Shown piece after piece: positions 1 to 9,417 of a stretch of 64,000 bases of DNA. The first letter of the stretch is position 1; every line of letters starts with the position of its first letter. Where the stretch lies: NCBI GenBank assembly GCA_029249445.1, contig JAQWHI010000003.1, positions 93,459 to 157,458 on the forward strand. The letters are read 5' to 3'. Origin of the DNA: Crocinitomicaceae bacterium. GTDB taxonomy: Bacteria; Bacteroidota; Bacteroidia; Flavobacteriales_D; Crocinitomicaceae. The translations under genes and the position numbers were made by a program. The notes under the pieces were generated by a model. That model saw only the letters and a list, made by a program, of their open reading frames with translations, was not told where the DNA came from and did not search any database.

Positions 1-66
1 GCACAAAAAGCAGCGCGAAAATTGCAACAAAAAATGGCAAATATACTCGACGCAAAAGGGTTTTAA
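1..66 (+). CDS. 3' end of a truncated gene, product unknown
   Basis: Frame 1 is open from the window edge to a TAA at 64-66 and encodes 21 residues ending KMANILDAKGF. The Lys/Gln/Ala-rich helical composition looks like a genuine protein tail. The family cannot be recognised from so little. It lies on the same strand as the exporter gene that follows after about 165 bases. Confidence 0.4.
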   Translation, partial: AQKAARKLQQKMANILDAKGF

Positions 67-232
67 ATACGCTGCCAATTGGAGCTTTTTTTAGTAATCA
101 AAACTACCGTCAAAGGGCAAATTAAGAAACATGAATTATCAAAATATCTCAACCCGCATTCCCTTATCAATTTCTTTGAGACCTTAATTTTAAATACTAC
201 CTTTAGCTGCTTACAAACAAAGACATTTCTTA

Positions 233-2905
233 ATGTGGCAAACTATTGCTAATATTCTACTAAGAAATCGATTTATCATCATCGGTGCTCTTACTCTATT
301 AACTACGTTTTTCGGTTATCATGCCGCAACAGGTTTAGAGTTGGACAACAAGTACGGAATTCTTCTTCCCAATAATGCTGATGCAAAAATAGACTACGAC
401 AAATTCAAAGAGCTCTTTGGAGAAGATGGTGGCTCGCTTATTATTTCAATCGAGACTGACTCGCTTTACACGGAAACAAACTTCTCGAAGTGGAAAGAAT
501 TGGGAGACTCTATTCTTCAAATGGATGGAATAAAAGCGGTAATTTCTGAAGCTACTCTATTCTCAGTTCACAACAATCGTGAGAAACAAAAATTTGAAGC
601 GCATCGTATTTTTTCAGATACTAAGTTTGAAGAAAAGTCAATTGACTCAATCAGAACGGAAATCAGAAACAACCCTCTTTACAAAGGATTGCTCTATAAC
701 GAGAAAGGGAACGTATCTCTAATGATGGTTCAAGTAGATGAGAACTTCATTACGGACCAAAAGAAAGCAAATGTTGTATTAGATGTTGAAAAATTAGCAT
801 CGTCGTACGAGCAATATTTCGGCAGTCCTCGATACGCCGGAATGCCCCATATGCGGGTGGTTATAGGTAAGCGAGTACTCAAGGAAATGTATATTTTCAT
901 TGCACTACTGCTTTTGATGACTTCGCTCCTGATGTATTTCTTTTTTCGATCTTTCCGAGTGGTATTTATTTGTAACCTTGTTGTGGCGATTGCCGTGGTA
1001 TGGTCGATGGGCACAATTGGAGCGCTTAACTTCAACATTACAATCATTATGGCGCTTATACCGCCGCTCATGATTGTAATCGGTGTTCCAAACTGCATTT
1101 TCCTTCTAACGAAATACCATCAAGAGGTCAAACAGCACGGAAATAAAGCCAAAGCATTAACTCGTGTAATCAGAAAAATTGGTACTGCTACTTTCCTAAC
1201 CAACCTAACAACCTCGCTTGGATTTTTGATGTTTGTAACTACGAACTCAACAAAACTGATGCAATTTGGAATCACGGCATCGATAAACATTATGATGGTG
1301 TTCATTTTATCAATGACGATATTGCCAATTATCGTTTCTTTTTCAAAGACACCCAAACAAAGACATCTAAAGCATCTTGAAAGAAAACTTGCTGTTGGTC
1401 TGCTAGACAGCCTTGTAAATATCGTGCTCTATCACAGAAAATGGGTTTATATTACAACAGCCGCAGTAATTATCTTATCTGTTGTTGGTTTAACTAAAAT
1501 TACAGCTACAGGGAATCTGTCGAGTGACCTGCCAAAAGACCATCCAATACTCAAAGACATGAATTTTATGCAAGCTGAGTTCGGCGGTATTATTCCATTT
1601 GAAGTTCTAATTGACTACAAAGAAAAATCACGTCTAAATAAAAAGTCAACCTGGTATGCCATAGAATCAGCTCAGAATATTTTTAAAAATGACACTTTAT
1701 TCTCGAAATCACTTTCATATGTTGATGCGTTAAAGGCGGCAAACATGGCTTATTTTGATAACGATTCAAGTCAATATCGAATAATAACGAGACGTAACCA
1801 TTTGGCTAAAATAAAAAGGTACCTGGATAGCTCTTACATCCAAGATGCGAAAGGTGTTGGCATATCAATCACAGAACTTGTGGATACGTCAAATCATATT
1901 CTTCGGATAAGATGTCAAATGAAAGATCTTGGCTCATATGAGGTTAGCGATAAAGTTGAAAATATTAAAACACGGATTGACTCAATATTTAATCCCAATC
2001 GGACATCTATTGAAAAGTACTACTCGAAGTACTCAAAAAGAAAAAATCCAAAATACATTGACTCTATTCTTTTAAACAACAACGCAATTGCCAATTGTCT
2101 CTCAGAAAAATATATCAATAACAATAAAGATCAACTGGAGTATGACATGAGCCCGGAAGAATTCTTAAGAGCAGAATACAAGGGAAAGAACTTCAAATCC
2201 AACTTGCGTGAGGCAATTGATAATGAATACTTCGATATAACCTTCACGGGTACATCCATCGTCGCATCTGAAGGAACAAAGTATATGGTCATTAACCTTT
2301 TCACAAGTTTACTTTTTGCCATTCTTGCGATTGCCATCTTAATGGCGATCCTTTTCAGATCTTGGAGGATGGTACTGGTTTCTTTGATGCCAAACTTTAT
2401 ACCATTGTTATTTACCGCAGGAATTATGGGGTGGTTCGGAATCGCTCTAAAACCATCGACCCTATTGGTATTCTCAATTGCATTTGGTATTTCTGTTGAC
2501 GATACCATACATTATTTAGCAAAATATCGCCAGGAGCTAAAGGCCCAACAATGGGATCTGAAAAAGTGCGCAATTATGGCCGTTAGAGAAGCAGGGCTCG
2601 GAATGTTCTACACGTCAATCATTCTGTTCTGCGGATTTATAATGTTCTCTTTCTCTCAATTTGGTGGAACAAAAGCTCTTGGTTTACTCGTGTCATTGAC
2701 ATTATTAGTAGCAATGATTACCAATCTATTGCTCCTCCCATCACTACTCCTTTCCTTGGAAAGAAGAATTACAACAAAATCATTTGAAGAGCCTTATTTT
2801 GATGCTTACGCAGAAGAGTCAGATATCGACTGGGAGCATTTGGATGTTGAGGAAAATCCAGATCACCCTATCGCTAAGAATAAAAGTAAAGATCCAACAA
2901 CATGA
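233..2905 (+). CDS. MMPL/RND superfamily exporter (HAE3-type)
   Basis: The 890-residue inner membrane protein has the duplicated RND layout: one N-terminal membrane helix (about residues 13-31), a periplasmic loop, five to six helices, then a second helix-loop-helices unit from about residue 405. The second bundle contains the conserved FGISVDDTIHYLAKYR stretch with the paired aspartates used for proton coupling in MMPL proteins. The C-terminal tail is short, acidic and soluble. Family members export lipids or hydrophobic compounds with proton motive force; the substrate here is unknown. The stop codon overlaps the next start in an ATGA, so it is translationally coupled to the polyprenyl synthase. 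That hints at a role with isoprenoid-derived or other lipids, which is inference. Confidence 0.85.
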   Translation: MWQTIANILLRNRFIIIGALTLLTTFFGYHAATGLELDNKYGILLPNNADAKIDYDKFKELFGEDGGSLIISIETDSLYTETNFSKWKELGDSILQMDGIKAVISEATLFSVHNNREKQKFEAHRIFSDTKFEEKSIDSIRTEIRNNPLYKGLLYNEKGNVSLMMVQVDENFITDQKKANVVLDVEKLASSYEQYFGSPRYAGMPHMRVVIGKRVLKEMYIFIALLLLMTSLLMYFFFRSFRVVFICNLVVAIAVVWSMGTIGALNFNITIIMALIPPLMIVIGVPNCIFLLTKYHQEVKQHGNKAKALTRVIRKIGTATFLTNLTTSLGFLMFVTTNSTKLMQFGITASINIMMVFILSMTILPIIVSFSKTPKQRHLKHLERKLAVGLLDSLVNIVLYHRKWVYITTAAVIILSVVGLTKITATGNLSSDLPKDHPILKDMNFMQAEFGGIIPFEVLIDYKEKSRLNKKSTWYAIESAQNIFKNDTLFSKSLSYVDALKAANMAYFDNDSSQYRIITRRNHLAKIKRYLDSSYIQDAKGVGISITELVDTSNHILRIRCQMKDLGSYEVSDKVENIKTRIDSIFNPNRTSIEKYYSKYSKRKNPKYIDSILLNNNAIANCLSEKYINNNKDQLEYDMSPEEFLRAEYKGKNFKSNLREAIDNEYFDITFTGTSIVASEGTKYMVINLFTSLLFAILAIAILMAILFRSWRMVLVSLMPNFIPLLFTAGIMGWFGIALKPSTLLVFSIAFGISVDDTIHYLAKYRQELKAQQWDLKKCAIMAVREAGLGMFYTSIILFCGFIMFSFSQFGGTKALGLLVSLTLLVAMITNLLLLPSLLLSLERRITTKSFEEPYFDAYAEESDIDWEHLDVEENPDHPIAKNKSKDPTT

Positions 2906-3870
2906 ATGCTTTAAAATCGTATACTGAATTTATTGATTTTGAGTTGGGCAAGATGAACTTTCCAAACTCCCCTGTCGAACTTTATGATCCGTTACGCTAT
3001 TTCATGACTCTTGGAGGAAAACGAATACGACCGATTTTAACCCTTCTTGGGAATGAAATGTTTGGAGGTTCCAAACAAACTGCAATTCCTCAGGCGCTCT
3101 CTATGGAAGTCTTTCACAATTTCTCGCTGATCCATGACGACATTATGGATGCCGCTCCTGTGCGACGAAAACAGCCAACAGTTCATGAAAAGTGGAATCC
3201 AAATATTGCAATCTTATCTGGAGATGTACTATTGATAAAAGCCTATCAATTATTGAGTGAATCGTCCCCGGAAATACTCCCTGAAGTGCTAAATCTATTC
3301 AATACGACAGCTGTTGAAGTATGTGAAGGCCAACAAATGGATATGAATTTCGAATCTCGCCATGACGTAACTATTTCGGAATACATCGAAATGATTCGTC
3401 TAAAAACTTCAGTATTGCTTGGAGCCTCCCTAAAAATGGGAGCTTTGGTTGCTAGAGCATCAGAAGAAAATCAACAATATATTTACGATTTTGGACAAAA
3501 TATTGGTATTGCATTTCAAATTCAGGATGATATTCTTGACCTGTATGCTGATCCGGATAAATTTGGAAAACAAGTGGGTGGAGATGTGATTGCGAATAAA
3601 AAAACATTACTTTACCTCACGGCAGTAAGCAAAGTAACACTAGAGCAAAAAGAAATTCTTAAACAACTCCACAACGAACAAGACATCGGATTAAAAGTAA
3701 AACGTACGAGAGAATTGTTTGACCACCTGCAAGTGCGTCAGGCTTGTAAACAAATGATGCACAACTATTATGATACAGCAATGAATTCGCTTGAGAAAAT
3801 TGCTATAAATGACAAACACAAAGCAACTCTGATCGCACTGGCTGAATTCTTAATTCAAAGAGACAACTAA
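2902..3870 (+). CDS. Short-chain polyprenyl diphosphate synthase (GGPP/FPP type)
   Basis: The 322-residue trans-prenyltransferase condenses isopentenyl diphosphate onto allylic diphosphates in the cytosol. It has GGKRIRP near residue 38, a first aspartate-rich motif DDIMD (79-83) and a second DDILD (209-213). The residue five places before the first motif is Phe74. In this family an aromatic residue there limits chain length, which favours a C15-C20 product over the long quinone side chain. That would suit carotenoid or retinal precursor supply for the rhodopsin at 24380-25132, but this is inference. The gene overlaps the upstream exporter gene by four bases. Confidence 0.88.
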   Translation: MNALKSYTEFIDFELGKMNFPNSPVELYDPLRYFMTLGGKRIRPILTLLGNEMFGGSKQTAIPQALSMEVFHNFSLIHDDIMDAAPVRRKQPTVHEKWNPNIAILSGDVLLIKAYQLLSESSPEILPEVLNLFNTTAVEVCEGQQMDMNFESRHDVTISEYIEMIRLKTSVLLGASLKMGALVARASEENQQYIYDFGQNIGIAFQIQDDILDLYADPDKFGKQVGGDVIANKKTLLYLTAVSKVTLEQKEILKQLHNEQDIGLKVKRTRELFDHLQVRQACKQMMHNYYDTAMNSLEKIAINDKHKATLIALAEFLIQRDN

Positions 3871-4040
3871 TCATACTGAGCAGCTGACGAACAGAACAAA
3901 CAAACTTTATCTTTTGACAAAAATTAAATCGTCAAGCTTCCTTGCAACTGTTTTTTTAGGCAAAAATAGTGTGAGATGTTTTGAATGGTGAATTCTTTCA
4001 TAATTGTATTTGGAACACCATTTCAATGAGCTCTTAAAAA

Positions 4041-5384
4041 CTAAAATTTGGGTTTATAAGGCAAGGAGTAGTGCCCTACCAACGCATGACGCTCAAATGA
4101 AAGCAACCAAACGTGAAGTGTTTCTCCATCTTCACTCAAATGTAGCAATGGACCATCGATTCCTATTTCGTGGCTATCAAGCCATTTTCCCTCCTCATCC
4201 AATAGTACCCCAAAATAAGGGTTTGAGCGACTACTTTGAGATTCATGTGCAACAACGTCTTCATAAAACGGATGGTTTCCAATACCCATTGAATATTGAT
4301 TTCCAGAGTTCGCCTCAGTAACACTTAATTTTGGCAAACTATCGAGCTTTAACCCTCCGAAAATAAATTGTGTTTGCTCTCCATTCTCTCGCTCAAAAAT
4401 AAAATGCAATTCATCAAGAACTTCACCACGATTTTCTGACAAGCAGCGCTCAACTTTCTTGAGTATTTTAAATCGTCCTAATTGTGTTTTTCGCGGTTCA
4501 CGGCGGTTGTAAAATCCCGGACTAGAAAATGTTGCAAATCGAGCAGAATCAGTTTGGAAATCAGCAATCTTTGTATACGTTTTGGGATAAATTATCTCAA
4601 TCTCTTTCTTCTTGCGCTCACCGCGAATTGGATACATCGAGTCATTGAGGCTTTCTGTTATAAAAGTAACATCCCATTTTTCCTGAATCGTCCGAATGTT
4701 ATTTAAATCTAGAACTTTGCTTGGTGGTGTTTTCCAATGCTCTAAATACTCCCGATAATTCTTGAAATCTTGTGTATTCCTCCTCTCGAACAATTCTTTA
4801 TAGAGGTTCTTTGGAAAGTTAAACCAGCCATGATAGAACACTTTGTCTTTACCATCTTCTTCAGCATAAAAAAACAACTCCCAAAGGTACGACTCCAAAC
4901 AATTCCTAGCGATATCGACTCGAGTAATTGACTCACCATTTACCACAGCTCCGTTAAAAACAGCATCTAAATTAGTACCTACCCATTTCACTTGATTCCT
5001 ATTCCACTCTTGGTTTACGATTGAAATTAATGACATGTAACTATTATCTTTCGCATACTCAGGAACTGTAGGCATAAACTCCATTAAATGTATCGCATTC
5101 AAAAAGACCGTATCATCATCTTTGTTTGTAGGGTGAATTAATAGATCAAAACTATTAATCCCTTCGATAAACTGAATGGATTCCATAACAGACGTTGTGT
5201 ACTTTTTGTGTCGTACCATTACATCTGGATTATCAGGGTAATCCAAATCTGAAAGCTCAGTCAATTGAGCAATAAAAGGAGACTTATTACTGGATAAATA
5301 CTTATCCGAGCTTTTCTCATTTTTAACATCAGATACACAGCCAAAAGCAATAAAGAAACAAATAAACTTGACGAATAATTTCAT
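4041..5384 (-). CDS. Hypothetical lipoprotein
   Basis: The 447-residue protein begins with a short hydrophobic signal ending in a lipobox (IAFGC at about residues 12-16), followed by a Ser/Lys-rich linker, so it should be lipid-anchored in the envelope. No domain is recognised. The mature part is rich in Asp, Glu and aromatic residues and looks globular. It is transcribed convergently with the prenyl synthase gene, with a 170-base gap, and divergently from the sigma factor pseudogene. On the minus strand a TACTTTTA element sits four bases before the ATG. The function is unknown; an anti-sigma role was considered and has no support. Confidence 0.65.
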   Translation of the reverse strand: MKLFVKFICFFIAFGCVSDVKNEKSSDKYLSSNKSPFIAQLTELSDLDYPDNPDVMVRHKKYTTSVMESIQFIEGINSFDLLIHPTNKDDDTVFLNAIHLMEFMPTVPEYAKDNSYMSLISIVNQEWNRNQVKWVGTNLDAVFNGAVVNGESITRVDIARNCLESYLWELFFYAEEDGKDKVFYHGWFNFPKNLYKELFERRNTQDFKNYREYLEHWKTPPSKVLDLNNIRTIQEKWDVTFITESLNDSMYPIRGERKKKEIEIIYPKTYTKIADFQTDSARFATFSSPGFYNRREPRKTQLGRFKILKKVERCLSENRGEVLDELHFIFERENGEQTQFIFGGLKLDSLPKLSVTEANSGNQYSMGIGNHPFYEDVVAHESQSSRSNPYFGVLLDEEGKWLDSHEIGIDGPLLHLSEDGETLHVWLLSFERHALVGHYSLPYKPKF

Positions 5385-5451
5385 TCTTTAAAAGTACAAA
5401 AAGTGATGCGGTGTCGCGCAATACAAGCAATAATTGTAAATTGCCACTAAG

Positions 5452-5890
5452 ATGAACTTAGAGGATCTATTATTTCTTGAACTTTACATGAAAAATAAGG
5501 ATGAAGCTTTTCTCTATCTCATAGAAAAATATGCAACTCAGATCTTTTAATACATGCATGAATATCGTACGACATTTCGAGGATGCGGAGGATGTCACGC
5601 AAGAAGTATTTACAAGCGTCTACACCTCCCTTGAGAATTTTAATGGTACATCAAAGCTATCGACTTGGATTTACGGTATTGCATTGAACAAATCCAAAGA
5701 ATTTTTACGAAAAAAACAAGACAAAAACGTTCGGGATATATGATGCAATGGGACAATGACATTTAACTTCTTTGATCAAGTTGCAGCCTATTGCAACAAG
5801 AATCAAAAAATAAAGCTCCGTAAATTGATATTTAAGCACCTAAGCGCACTTCATCCAAAAGGAAGATCGAAAAAACACCCAAAACGCTAG
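5452..5890 (+). pseudogene. Decayed ECF sigma-70 factor gene
   Basis: The ATG at 5452 opens a frame with an ECF-like N-terminus (DEAFLYLIEKYATQIF) that stops at a TAA at 5548. The next frame continues exactly where region 2 should: NTCMNIVRHFEDAEDVTQEVF, then LSTWIYGIALNKSKEFLRKKQ. Removing one T from the TTTT run at 5545-5548 joins the two. A second lesion, TGA at 5741, interrupts the same frame. Beyond it a degraded remnant (FNFFDQVAAYCNKN, then HLSALHPKG) runs to the TAG at 5888, where the linker and region 4 would lie. No intact -35-binding region 4 is visible. A homopolymer sequencing error could explain the first lesion but not the second. Confidence 0.8.
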
Positions 5891-5907
5891 AGTTGCTCAC
5901 AATTCTG

Positions 5908-7152
5908 TTATTGTTTCTTTTGCCGATTCCCATTCGCCTTTTTTTTACCATGAAATCGTTTCTTATTACGGTGATTACCATTGCGTTTTTTATGCACACT
6001 CTTATCACTCCAAACAGGGCCCTCGCCAAGTTCCTTCGGTGGCTGTAGCTTTTCAATTTTCATTTCAATCAACTGCTCAATCTTGCGAAACTTATACATG
6101 TCTTTCTCATTGACAAGTGTAAACGCCTCGCCTTTGGTATTTGCTCTAGCCGTTCTGCCCACACGGTGAACATAATCCTCAGCATCATGAGGCACATCAA
6201 AGTTGATGACCATATTGATTTCCTTGATATCAATACCGCGACTCATTACATCTGTTGCAACCAAAATTCGAACACGTCTTGCCCTAAATTTCCGCAATAG
6301 CTCCTCACGATCTGCTTGTTCTAAATTAGATGAAATACCTGATGCCGGAAATCCAGCACGCCGAAGGTGCCTAGAAATATCAGAAACCTTATTCTTCGTC
6401 GATGTAAATATGATAATGCTCTCGTAGTCCTTGCGCTCAGAAAGAATATGCGTAATGACTTTTATTTTTTGTTCATCGTGTGCCATATAGACCCTCTGAG
6501 TGACTCCAGCTGCCGGTTTTGAAATTGACAATGCAATTTCTTTTGGGTTGCGCATAGTTCGTTTTGCCAGATGTTTAATGTCTTCCGGCATGGTGGCACT
6601 AAACATTAAGTTTTGACGTTCTTTGGGAAGGTATGAAATAATTGTTTTCAAATCATCAGAAAACCCCATATCAAGCATTCGATCCGCCTCATCCAATACG
6701 AGATGCTTCAAACTATTTAACTTCACATAACCCAATTTCAAGTGTGAGATCAACTTGCCTGGTGTCGCAACAATAATATCAACACCCTCGGTCAAGGCAC
6801 GTTTCTGCTCTTCCCATTCTTTCCCGCCACCGCCACCATAAACAGCAATAGATCCAACAGAAACAAAATAAGAAAGCCCTTGGATCTGCTTCTCAATTTG
6901 CACTGCCAGTTCTCTTGTTGGAACAACCACAAGCGTATCAATGCTTGAATCTTGCTTGCCGACCAGTTTATTCAAAATAGGAAGAACAAAAGCTCCAGTT
7001 TTCCCGGTGCCAGTTTGTGCACAAGCGATTAAGTCATTATTATCTAAAACAATTGGTATTGCTTTTTCTTGAATTGGCGTCGCTTTTTCAAACCCCATAT
7101 AGGAGAGGGCTTCTAAAAGTTCTGGCTCAAGGTTAAGGTCCGTAAATTTCAT
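5908..7152 (-). CDS. DEAD-box ATP-dependent RNA helicase, RhlE-like
   Basis: The start at 7152 gives MKFTDLNLEPELLEAL, the usual N-terminus with the Q motif (ATPIQEKAIP) soon after. A longer in-frame start upstream adds unrelated residues and is rejected. Motif I is AQTGTGKT, Ia PTRELA, II DEAD, III SAT, V ATDVMSRGID and VI HRVGRTAR, so both RecA lobes are complete. The tail is Lys/Arg/Asn-rich, as in RhlE-type helicases that work on structured RNA and ribosome assembly. On the minus strand it lies downstream of the dcw terminator at 7243-7273, so it probably has its own promoter. Confidence 0.92.
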   Translation of the reverse strand: MKFTDLNLEPELLEALSYMGFEKATPIQEKAIPIVLDNNDLIACAQTGTGKTGAFVLPILNKLVGKQDSSIDTLVVVPTRELAVQIEKQIQGLSYFVSVGSIAVYGGGGGKEWEEQKRALTEGVDIIVATPGKLISHLKLGYVKLNSLKHLVLDEADRMLDMGFSDDLKTIISYLPKERQNLMFSATMPEDIKHLAKRTMRNPKEIALSISKPAAGVTQRVYMAHDEQKIKVITHILSERKDYESIIIFTSTKNKVSDISRHLRRAGFPASGISSNLEQADREELLRKFRARRVRILVATDVMSRGIDIKEINMVINFDVPHDAEDYVHRVGRTARANTKGEAFTLVNEKDMYKFRKIEQLIEMKIEKLQPPKELGEGPVWSDKSVHKKRNGNHRNKKRFHGKKKANGNRQKKQ

Positions 7153-7242
7153 CGAAGTGAAGATAACTAATAGAATTGATCTTAAAGAGATAAAAATAAA
7201 ATGTTGTACATATAAAGTTGTTAATCCAAAAACAATGGGTAG

Positions 7243-7273
7243 AAAAAAAACCCGCGGAAATAATTCCACGGGT
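7243..7273 (-). terminator. Rho-independent terminator of the dcw operon
   Basis: Read on the minus strand, ACCCG-T-GGAA and TTCC-G-CGGGT pair around a short loop and are followed by eight T residues. It lies about 35 bases after the yqeY stop, so it closes the mraZ-to-yqeY operon. Confidence 0.8.
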
Positions 7274-7309
7274 ATGACTATTTATTCTTGGGATCCTTTA
7301 AATGTATTG

Positions 7310-7756
7310 TTAATTCATCAAAAGCGCCTTGACCGCATTTGCGATCATTTTTCCATCAGCTTTTCCAGCAAGCTTGCCGCTGAGCATTCCCATAACCTTA
7401 CCCATGTCCTGAGGGCCTGTTGCGCCAGTTGCATCAATAGCCACTTGGGCCTCTGTTTTAACTTCTTCTTCTGTCATCATTTCAGGCATGTATGTAGCAA
7501 TTACTTCAGCTTGAAATTTTTCATCTGCAGCAAGATCTTCGCGATTCTCATTCATATACAACTCGTACGTTTCTTTGCGCTGCTTGTGAAGTTTCATTAT
7601 AATTTTTATCGCTGTTTCATCCGAAACATCGCCATTTCCAGAGGTAGCCTCCAACAACAATTTCGATTTTATATCTCTCAATGCTGCGAGCTTTTCTTTT
7701 TCTCTAGCCAACATCGCCTTTTTGATATCAGCATTTATCGTTTCTAAAAACCCCAT
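7310..7756 (-). CDS. yqeY: GatB/YqeY domain protein
   Basis: The 148-residue soluble helical protein matches the YqeY family, which resembles the tRNA-binding tail of the GatB amidotransferase subunit. Recognisable parts are the N-terminus LETINADIKKAMLAREKEKLAALRDI (in pieces), YMPEMMTEEEV, and a C-terminus rich in GKLAGKADGK. Its molecular role is not settled. The ATG shares a base with the ftsZ TAA (TAATG), so it is the last, translationally coupled gene of the dcw operon. Confidence 0.9.
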   Translation of the reverse strand: MGFLETINADIKKAMLAREKEKLAALRDIKSKLLLEATSGNGDVSDETAIKIIMKLHKQRKETYELYMNENREDLAADEKFQAEVIATYMPEMMTEEEVKTEAQVAIDATGATGPQDMGKVMGMLSGKLAGKADGKMIANAVKALLMN

Positions 7757-9333
7757 TAATCTACATTATCGTGTAAAAAAGAATTATTTCCATTCAATGA
7801 AGTCCCATTTTCATCACTCGAGATACTAAAACGACTCGCATTGTCCTCCTCACTTGGTGCAGACTGATCCAATTGAATGTTTCTTCGAACGTATGCAGGC
7901 TCATTTTCCAAATCTTGTATCCCTTCTACTTTCTTGAGACGCTGCGTATATTCTTGAATTTTCGACAAACGTTCTTGAGATCGTATCTGTTGTTCTTTCT
8001 GAGATACTGTTTTTTTCATACTTGTTGCCTCAAGATTAACCGCATCCATATCATCTTCTAAAGTATATCTCTTAATCTCCTCTGATGGCTCTTTGGCACC
8101 CGAAACATCGGTAACGTTCCAATCCAGCTCCATTTCTTTTTGCTCATCGCCCCCGGCATCAATTGCCCATGATTCTTGCTTGTTTTGCGGAGTGGCAAGC
8201 TCGTCCGTTGACTTCAAGAAAGGCTCATCATCTGTTTCCTCGGCTACAACCTCTCTTGCATTCTCCCAAGTACTGGTTTGAGTCGGTGTTCGCAAGGGAG
8301 TTTTAACTTCACTTTTCTTATCTTCTTCGAGCGTGGTAACGTTTCTTACTGGAGCCTTTTCAAAACCCGTAATTGGAGAGGAATGAAAACCAGTAGCAAT
8401 TACCGTTACGCTCAGTTTGTCTCCGAGAGTTTCATCTTTTGCATGTCCAAAAATAACATCAGCCGTTGAACCCGCAGCATCTTGGATATAATCTGTAATC
8501 TCAGTGATCTCATCCATCAATACCTCTCGATCTCCATAAGTAATATTAAGCAGAACGTATTCAGCACCACTAATATCGTTATCGTTTAACAATGGAGATT
8601 CTAGTGCTTGTTCAACCGCTTTTAATGCTCTATTGTCACCTTCAGCTGCTGAACTACCCATAATGGCTACACCACTATTGCGCATTACAGTATTCACATC
8701 ATTAAAGTCTACGTTAATGGCACCGGTTACTGCGATAACCTCGGCAATACCTCTAGCAGCCGTTGCCACAATATTGTCGGCTTGATTAAATGCTTCACCA
8801 ATAGAAAGATTTCCCGTAATTTCTCTCAATCTTTCATTATTAATTACAAGCAGCGTATCCACATTTTCACGCATTGATTCCAATCCTTCCTCTGCCTGTA
8901 TACGTCGTTTTCTTCCTTCAAAATTGAAAGGAACAGTTACAATTCCTACCGTTAAGATTCCGAGTTCTTTGGCTACCTGAGCAATTACGGGTGCTGCTCC
9001 CGTTCCAGTTCCGCCACCCATTCCGGCAGTTACAAACACCATTTTGGCATCTTTACTCAATAACTCTCTAATTTCATCAATATTCTCAACAGCAGCGTTC
9101 TTACCGATTTCCGGTAGAGAACCAGCACCACGCCCTTCGGTTAATGAGGGACCGAGTTGAATTTTATGAGGTACAGGTGATATGTCTAAAGCTTGTAAGT
9201 CTGTATTACAAACAATGAAATCAACTCCTTTTATCCCCTCACTATACATATGATTTACAGCATTTCCGCCGCCGCCGCCAACACCAATCACTTTAATAAT
9301 CGATGCTTCATCTTTCGGTAATTCAAAATCCAT
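7756..9333 (-). CDS. ftsZ: Cell division GTPase FtsZ
   Basis: FtsZ is the tubulin-like protein that polymerises into the cytokinetic ring. The N-terminal GTPase domain has [13 protein letters not shown] (about 17-29) and the signature [13 protein letters not shown] (about 106-118). The T7-loop region and C-terminal core follow to about residue 320. At 525 residues it is much longer than proteobacterial FtsZ because of a long acidic, coiled-coil-prone linker. The conserved tail peptide PAYVRRN, about 45 residues from the end, is the Bacteroidota form of the FtsA-binding region. It follows ftsA after about 85 bases. Confidence 0.97.
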   Translation of the reverse strand: MDFELPKDEASIIKVIGVGGGGGNAVNHMYSEGIKGVDFIVCNTDLQALDISPVPHKIQLGPSLTEGRGAGSLPEIGKNAAVENIDEIRELLSKDAKMVFVTAGMGGGTGTGAAPVIAQVAKELGILTVGIVTVPFNFEGRKRRIQAEEGLESMRENVDTLLVINNERLREITGNLSIGEAFNQADNIVATAARGIAEVIAVTGAINVDFNDVNTVMRNSGVAIMGSSAAEGDNRALKAVEQALESPLLNDNDISGAEYVLLNITYGDREVLMDEITEITDYIQDAAGSTADVIFGHAKDETLGDKLSVTVIATGFHSSPITGFEKAPVRNVTTLEEDKKSEVKTPLRTPTQTSTWENAREVVAEETDDEPFLKSTDELATPQNKQESWAIDAGGDEQKEMELDWNVTDVSGAKEPSEEIKRYTLEDDMDAVNLEATSMKKTVSQKEQQIRSQERLSKIQEYTQRLKKVEGIQDLENEPAYVRRNIQLDQSAPSEEDNASRFSISSDENGTSLNGNNSFLHDNVD

Positions 9334-9417
9334 TTTCTATGTTTTTTATTGTCTTTGTACTAATTTCTCCACTGAATCTCTTCTCAATAACAATTGGAAG
9401 AACTAATTCTCTATCAT

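Noticed and set aside
4004..4321. Plus-strand frame opposite the orphan lipoprotein
   Set aside because: It lies antisense over the 3' end of the lipoprotein gene and has no family features or signal.
5531..5743. Short intact sigma factor gene of 70 residues
   Set aside because: It lacks the start of region 2 and all of region 4; the missing start lies upstream in another frame, so it is part of a pseudogene.
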